This document shows positions 5,770 through 8,497 of a DNA stretch of 8,497 nucleotides, piece by piece (positions within the stretch are counted from its first letter, which is position 1; each line of letters opens with the position of its first letter). The DNA is taken from assembly GCA_003511845.1 (NCBI GenBank), contig DOIV01000140.1:1-8497 (forward strand), written 5' to 3'. Made by a program: the position numbers and the translations under genes. This DNA is from Flavobacteriaceae bacterium. Its GTDB lineage: Bacteria > Bacteroidota > Bacteroidia > Flavobacteriales > Flavobacteriaceae. The notes under the pieces are model-generated. The model was not told the origin of the DNA, made no database searches, and saw only the letters and a program-made list of their open reading frames with translations.

Positions 5770-6675
5770 ATGGAAGAACAAAAATCATCTTCAAACAAAA
5801 AAATTATTATCATTGCTTTGTTAGCTTTGCTAGCTGCACTAGGAGTTTACACGATGCGTATCAGCTCAAAATTTAAAGAAGCAGAAAGCTTTTTAAAAGA
5901 AGAGAAAAAGCAAATACTAAGTAATTTAACTTCTATGGAAGAAAAATACGATACAGCTATTGCTCAAAACAATTCTATGTCTGAAGAATTAACCATTGAA
6001 AGAGATAGAATTATTGCTTTTAAAGACTCTGTAACAAATTTAAAAAATGCCAATTGGTCTTTAATTAGACGTTATAAAGGGCAAATAGGAAAACTTGAAG
6101 CTACTAATAGTAGATTAATGGCTGTAGCTGACTCTTTATTCTTAGTTAATAATGATTTAACGATACAAAGAGATAGTATTACAGGTAAACTAATAGAACA
6201 AACAAGTGCTAATGACACTTTAATGGCTCAGAATACTGATTTAGCTGCAAAAGTTAAAATTGGTGGTGCTTTACGTGCAAATAGCATAAAAGCGATGGCT
6301 ATGAGATTAAGAGGTAATGGTAAATTTACTGAAACATCTAAAGCTCAAAAAGCAGAAGCTATTCGTGTTACATTTAGAATAGAAGCTAATGAAATTGCTA
6401 TACCAGGTGATAAAGATGCTTTTATTGTAATTCAAAACCCAAGCGGCAAAGTAATTAGCGAAAAAGGCACCTTTACATTAAGAAATGGTAAAGACATGCC
6501 ATATACAGACAAAACTGTTGTTCCTTATAAAAATGCAGAAGAAGATGTGGTTATGTTTGTTGAAAATATAACTCAAAAGTTTGTTAAAGGTACTTATTCT
6601 GTAAAAGTTTATGTAGAGGGTAATTTAGTTGGTGCTACAAGATTAGAATTAAAAGATGCTTTTTTAGGTTTATAA
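5770..6675 (+). CDS. Membrane-anchored coiled-coil protein of unknown function
   Basis: I do not recognise a named family for this 301-residue protein. A short charged N-terminus (MEEQKSSSNKK) precedes one membrane segment at about residues 12-28. With lysines before it and no lipobox, this suggests an inner-membrane anchor with the rest in the periplasm. Residues about 32-163 are a long polar helical region rich in E, K, N, L and S and almost certainly coiled coil. Two similar blocks, LTIERDRI (74-81) and LTIQRDSI (130-137), lie 56 residues apart and may reflect internal repetition. Residues about 165-301 form a compact, beta-rich C-terminal domain (AIRVTFRIEANEIAIPGDKDAF... KGTYSVKVYVEGNLVGATRLEL) that looks like a beta sandwich. 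The gene has its own -7 box and terminator and so is likely monocistronic. A role in envelope organisation is a guess. Confidence 0.85.
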   Translation: MEEQKSSSNKKIIIIALLALLAALGVYTMRISSKFKEAESFLKEEKKQILSNLTSMEEKYDTAIAQNNSMSEELTIERDRIIAFKDSVTNLKNANWSLIRRYKGQIGKLEATNSRLMAVADSLFLVNNDLTIQRDSITGKLIEQTSANDTLMAQNTDLAAKVKIGGALRANSIKAMAMRLRGNGKFTETSKAQKAEAIRVTFRIEANEIAIPGDKDAFIVIQNPSGKVISEKGTFTLRNGKDMPYTDKTVVPYKNAEEDVVMFVENITQKFVKGTYSVKVYVEGNLVGATRLELKDAFLGL

Positions 6676-6698
6676 TAATCTAAAATAATAACCTTTAA

Positions 6699-6740
6699 AA
6701 AAGGTGTAAATACTTTAAAGTATTTGCACCTTTTATTTTT
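6699..6740 (+). terminator. Strong intrinsic terminator after the coiled-coil gene
   Basis: Arms 6699-6716 and 6717-6734 form an 18-bp stem-loop with a single G-U pair (T6707/G6726). The core is GGTG/CACC and the apex TTTAAA must open as a loop. The stem runs into TTTTATTTTT (6731-6740), as in a rho-independent terminator. It begins 23 nt after the coiled-coil stop codon and separates that gene from glyQS. Confidence 0.85.
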
Positions 6741-6760
6741 ATAGAAAAACTATATTTATA

Positions 6761-6768
6761 TATTTTTG
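6761..6768 (+). promoter_or_regulatory. -7 promoter box abutting the glyQS start codon
   Basis: TATTTTTG is a perfect TAnnTTTG match ending only 4 nt before the glyQS ATG at 6773. With the usual distance of about 5-7 nt from this box to +1, transcription would begin at or within 1-3 nt of the ATG, predicting a leaderless mRNA. No TTG is present at the -33 distance; the upstream DNA there is the T-tract of the preceding terminator. Confidence 0.5.
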
Positions 6769-6772
6769 CACT

Positions 6773-8314
6773 ATGGCGAAACAAGAAGACAAATTCAAAA
6801 AAGTAATTTCTCATGCAAAGGAATACGGTTATGTATTTCAAAGTAGTGAAATATATGATGGCTTAAGTGCTATTTATGATTATGCACAAAATGGCGTAGA
6901 ACTCAAAAAAAACATACGTGACTATTGGTGGAAAGCAATGGTACAAATGAATGATAATATTGTAGGTTTAGACTCTGCTATATTTATGCACCCAACAATC
7001 TGGAAAGCTTCAGGGCATGTTGATGCTTTTAACGACCCACTAATTGACAATAAAGATTCTAAGAAAAGATATAGAGCAGATGTTTTAATTGAAGATTATT
7101 GTGCTAAAATTGAAACTAAAATTGATAAGGAAGTTAAAAAAGCTGCCAAACGCTTTGGTGACTCCTTTAATAAGGATGAATTTACCTCGACAAATTCACG
7201 AGTTTTAGGTTATCAAGAAAAAATCAATACTATCCTTTCAAGAATGGGGAAATCTTTAGAAAATGAAGATTTAGCTGACATCAAAGCATTAATAGAAGAA
7301 CTAGAAATTGCTGACCCATTATCTGGATCAAAAAATTGGACTGATGTTAAACAATTTAATCTTATGTTTGGCACCAAGCTAGGTGCTTCTGCAGAAAGTG
7401 CAATGGATTTATATTTACGCCCTGAAACTGCTCAAGGTATTTTTGTTAATTTTTTAAATGTACAAAAAACGGGTAGAATGAAAATTCCTTTTGGGATAGC
7501 TCAAACTGGAAAAGCATTTAGAAATGAAATTGTAGCCCGTCAATTTATTTTTAGAATGCGTGAATTTGAACAAATGGAAATGCAATTTTTTATAAAACCT
7601 GGTACTCAAAAAAAATGGTTTGACCATTGGAAAGAGACGAGATTGAAATGGCATTTATCTTTAGGATTGGGAGCAGATAATTACCGCTTTCACGATCATG
7701 AGAAATTAGCTCATTATGCCGATGCTGCAACAGATATTGAATTTAAATTCCCTTTCGGATTTAAAGAATTGGAAGGTATTCACTCTCGTACAGATTTTGA
7801 TTTAAGTCAACATGAAAAATTCTCTGGTAAAAAATTACAGTATTTTGACCATGAAGAAAATAAAAACTATGTACCTTATGTTTTAGAAACATCAATCGGA
7901 TTAGATAGAATGTTCTTGGCTGTTTTTTCAAATGCACTAGTTGAAGAAGAATTAGAAAATAATACTACACGTACAGTTTTAAAATTACCAGCAGTTTTAG
8001 CTCCAAACAAAGCGGCTATTTTACCTTTAGTAAAAAAAGATGGTTTACCTGATCTTGCTAAAAAAATTGTAGAAGATTTAAAATGGGACTTTAACGTTGT
8101 TTATGATGAAAAAGATGCTGTAGGTAGGCGTTATAGAAGGCAAGATGCAAATGGCACACCTTTTTGTATTACTGTTGATCACACTACCTTAGAAGATAAT
8201 ACTGTAACTATTCGCAATAGAGACACCATGGAACAGAGTCGTGTGAAAATTGAAAACTTAAAAAATATTATCAAAAAAGAAGTTGATGTTAAAAATTGGC
8301 TGATGAAAATGTAA
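6773..8314 (+). CDS. glyQS: Glycine--tRNA ligase (glycyl-tRNA synthetase, alpha2 type)
   Basis: This 513-residue class II aminoacyl-tRNA synthetase charges tRNA-Gly with glycine in the cytoplasm. It is the single-chain homodimeric type (also called glyS), not the alpha2beta2 GlyQ/GlyS type. The N-terminus GYVFQSSEIYDGLSAIYDYAQNGVELKKNI (20-48) and FMHPTIWKASGHVDAF (71-86) carry motif 1 and family signatures. RPETAQGIF (216-224) is the glycine/ATP-site block, motif 2 contains FRNE (249-252), and motif 3 is ETSIGLDRM (372-380). The anticodon-binding domain spans about 405-500 (KLPAVLAPNKAAILPLVK ... GRRYRRQDANGTPFCITVD). A lysine-rich insertion occupies about 90-185. The ATG at 6773 gives the expected N-terminus. 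The gene is flanked by hairpin terminators and appears monocistronic. Confidence 0.98.
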   Translation: MAKQEDKFKKVISHAKEYGYVFQSSEIYDGLSAIYDYAQNGVELKKNIRDYWWKAMVQMNDNIVGLDSAIFMHPTIWKASGHVDAFNDPLIDNKDSKKRYRADVLIEDYCAKIETKIDKEVKKAAKRFGDSFNKDEFTSTNSRVLGYQEKINTILSRMGKSLENEDLADIKALIEELEIADPLSGSKNWTDVKQFNLMFGTKLGASAESAMDLYLRPETAQGIFVNFLNVQKTGRMKIPFGIAQTGKAFRNEIVARQFIFRMREFEQMEMQFFIKPGTQKKWFDHWKETRLKWHLSLGLGADNYRFHDHEKLAHYADAATDIEFKFPFGFKELEGIHSRTDFDLSQHEKFSGKKLQYFDHEENKNYVPYVLETSIGLDRMFLAVFSNALVEEELENNTTRTVLKLPAVLAPNKAAILPLVKKDGLPDLAKKIVEDLKWDFNVVYDEKDAVGRRYRRQDANGTPFCITVDHTTLEDNTVTIRNRDTMEQSRVKIENLKNIIKKEVDVKNWLMKM

Positions 8315-8336
8315 TATTTTCTCATTATATAAATTG

Positions 8337-8373
8337 ACTTAAAAAAACCGCTCAGTGAGCGGTTTTTTTAAGT
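8337..8373. terminator. Bidirectional intrinsic terminator between convergent genes
   Basis: Arms 8337-8354 and 8356-8373 are perfect inverted repeats around G8355. The GC core is CCGCTCA/TGAGCGG, with A7 on the left (8341-8347) and T7 on the right (8363-8369). Because each strand shows a GC stem followed by a T-run, it can end both glyQS transcription (stop 22 nt upstream) and transcription of the convergent gene whose stop codon is at 8387-8385. Confidence 0.95.
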
Positions 8374-8384
8374 TTTTGAATATC

Positions 8385-8497
8385 TTAAAATCTATACCCG
8401 AAAGAAGCTCCTAGCCTTGGTACTAACTCAGTAGCATACTTGTCATTTGAAGAAAATACATTTCTTCCAACCCCACCAAAAAACTCAAAGGCAAAGC
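8385..8497 (-). CDS. C-terminal end of a probable outer-membrane beta-barrel protein (partial)
   Basis: Only the last 36 residues are in the window; the gene runs off the right edge. The peptide begins FAFEFFGGVGRNVF and ends LVPRLGASFGYRF followed by TAA. Alternating aromatic and small residues with a terminal phenylalanine (GYRF) form the usual C-terminal beta-signal recognised by the BAM complex, so it is probably the last strand pair of an outer-membrane barrel. It is too short to assign a family, though porin-family or DUF3575-like small barrels would fit. The frame is supported by the terminator placed just after its stop codon. Confidence 0.7.
   Translation of the reverse strand, partial: FAFEFFGGVGRNVFSSNDKYATELVPRLGASFGYRF

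Noticed and set aside
5676..5876. Open frame overlapping the methyltransferase end and the coiled-coil gene start
   Set aside because: It covers the promoter and the start of a better-supported gene in another frame, and its translation has no recognisable features.
7454..7654. Open frame on the - strand inside glyQS
   Set aside because: It is a shadow of the GlyRS motif 2 region and has no independent support.
1..8497. Mobile element, CRISPR array, tRNA or defence system
   Set aside because: No transposase or integrase, no regularly spaced direct repeats, no cloverleaf with a T-arm and no defence-type domains were seen on either strand.

Overview
The window reads as an ordinary stretch of chromosome from an AT-rich member of the Bacteroidota, most likely a Flavobacteriaceae. 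The indications are: low GC; no Shine-Dalgarno-like sites before most genes; several perfect matches to the Bacteroidota -7 promoter box TAnnTTTG; an alpha2-type glycyl-tRNA synthetase; an Mrp ATPase of the type without CxxC; and a lipoprotein of the Ig-like (SbsA-type) family found in this phylum. No phage, transposon, CRISPR, toxin-antitoxin or defence genes are visible.

Layout. At the left (58-1143, + strand) lies an ACMSD-like metal-dependent amidohydrolase, bracketed by two different hairpin-forming, repeat-type sequences (30-49 and 1154-1186). Then comes a long block on the - strand, in transcription order: comF-like phosphoribosyltransferase (5081-4395), a large Ig-like lipoprotein (4362-2761), the Fe-S carrier ATPase Mrp (2647-1505) and a small NifU/Nfu scaffold domain (1499-1263). 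comF and the lipoprotein are 32 bp apart and probably co-transcribed. mrp has its own -7 box and an upstream palindrome, and is followed after 5 bp by nfu, forming an iron-sulfur cluster operon. Diverging from comF is a PmtA/KsgA-like SAM methyltransferase with a TTG start (5134-5691). It is followed by a membrane-anchored coiled-coil protein of unknown function (5770-6675) with its own promoter box and a strong terminator, then glycyl-tRNA synthetase (6773-8314). A second near-perfect hairpin terminator (8337-8373) sits between glyQS and the 3' end of a convergent gene (8385-8497) that looks like the last strands of an outer-membrane beta-barrel.

Functionally the block is housekeeping: Fe-S assembly/delivery (Mrp plus Nfu), translation (GlyRS), DNA uptake/competence-type PRTase (ComF), envelope proteins (lipoprotein, coiled-coil protein, barrel), and a probable tryptophan/kynurenine catabolic enzyme. 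I found no convincing undescribed system. The most notable points are an Mrp with only one cysteine, four residues from its C-terminus; a predicted leaderless glyQS transcript; a 33-nt perfect palindrome after the amidohydrolase; a 20-bp palindrome in the mrp leader; and the uncharacterised coiled-coil membrane protein. There is no gene-free stretch longer than 300 bases.
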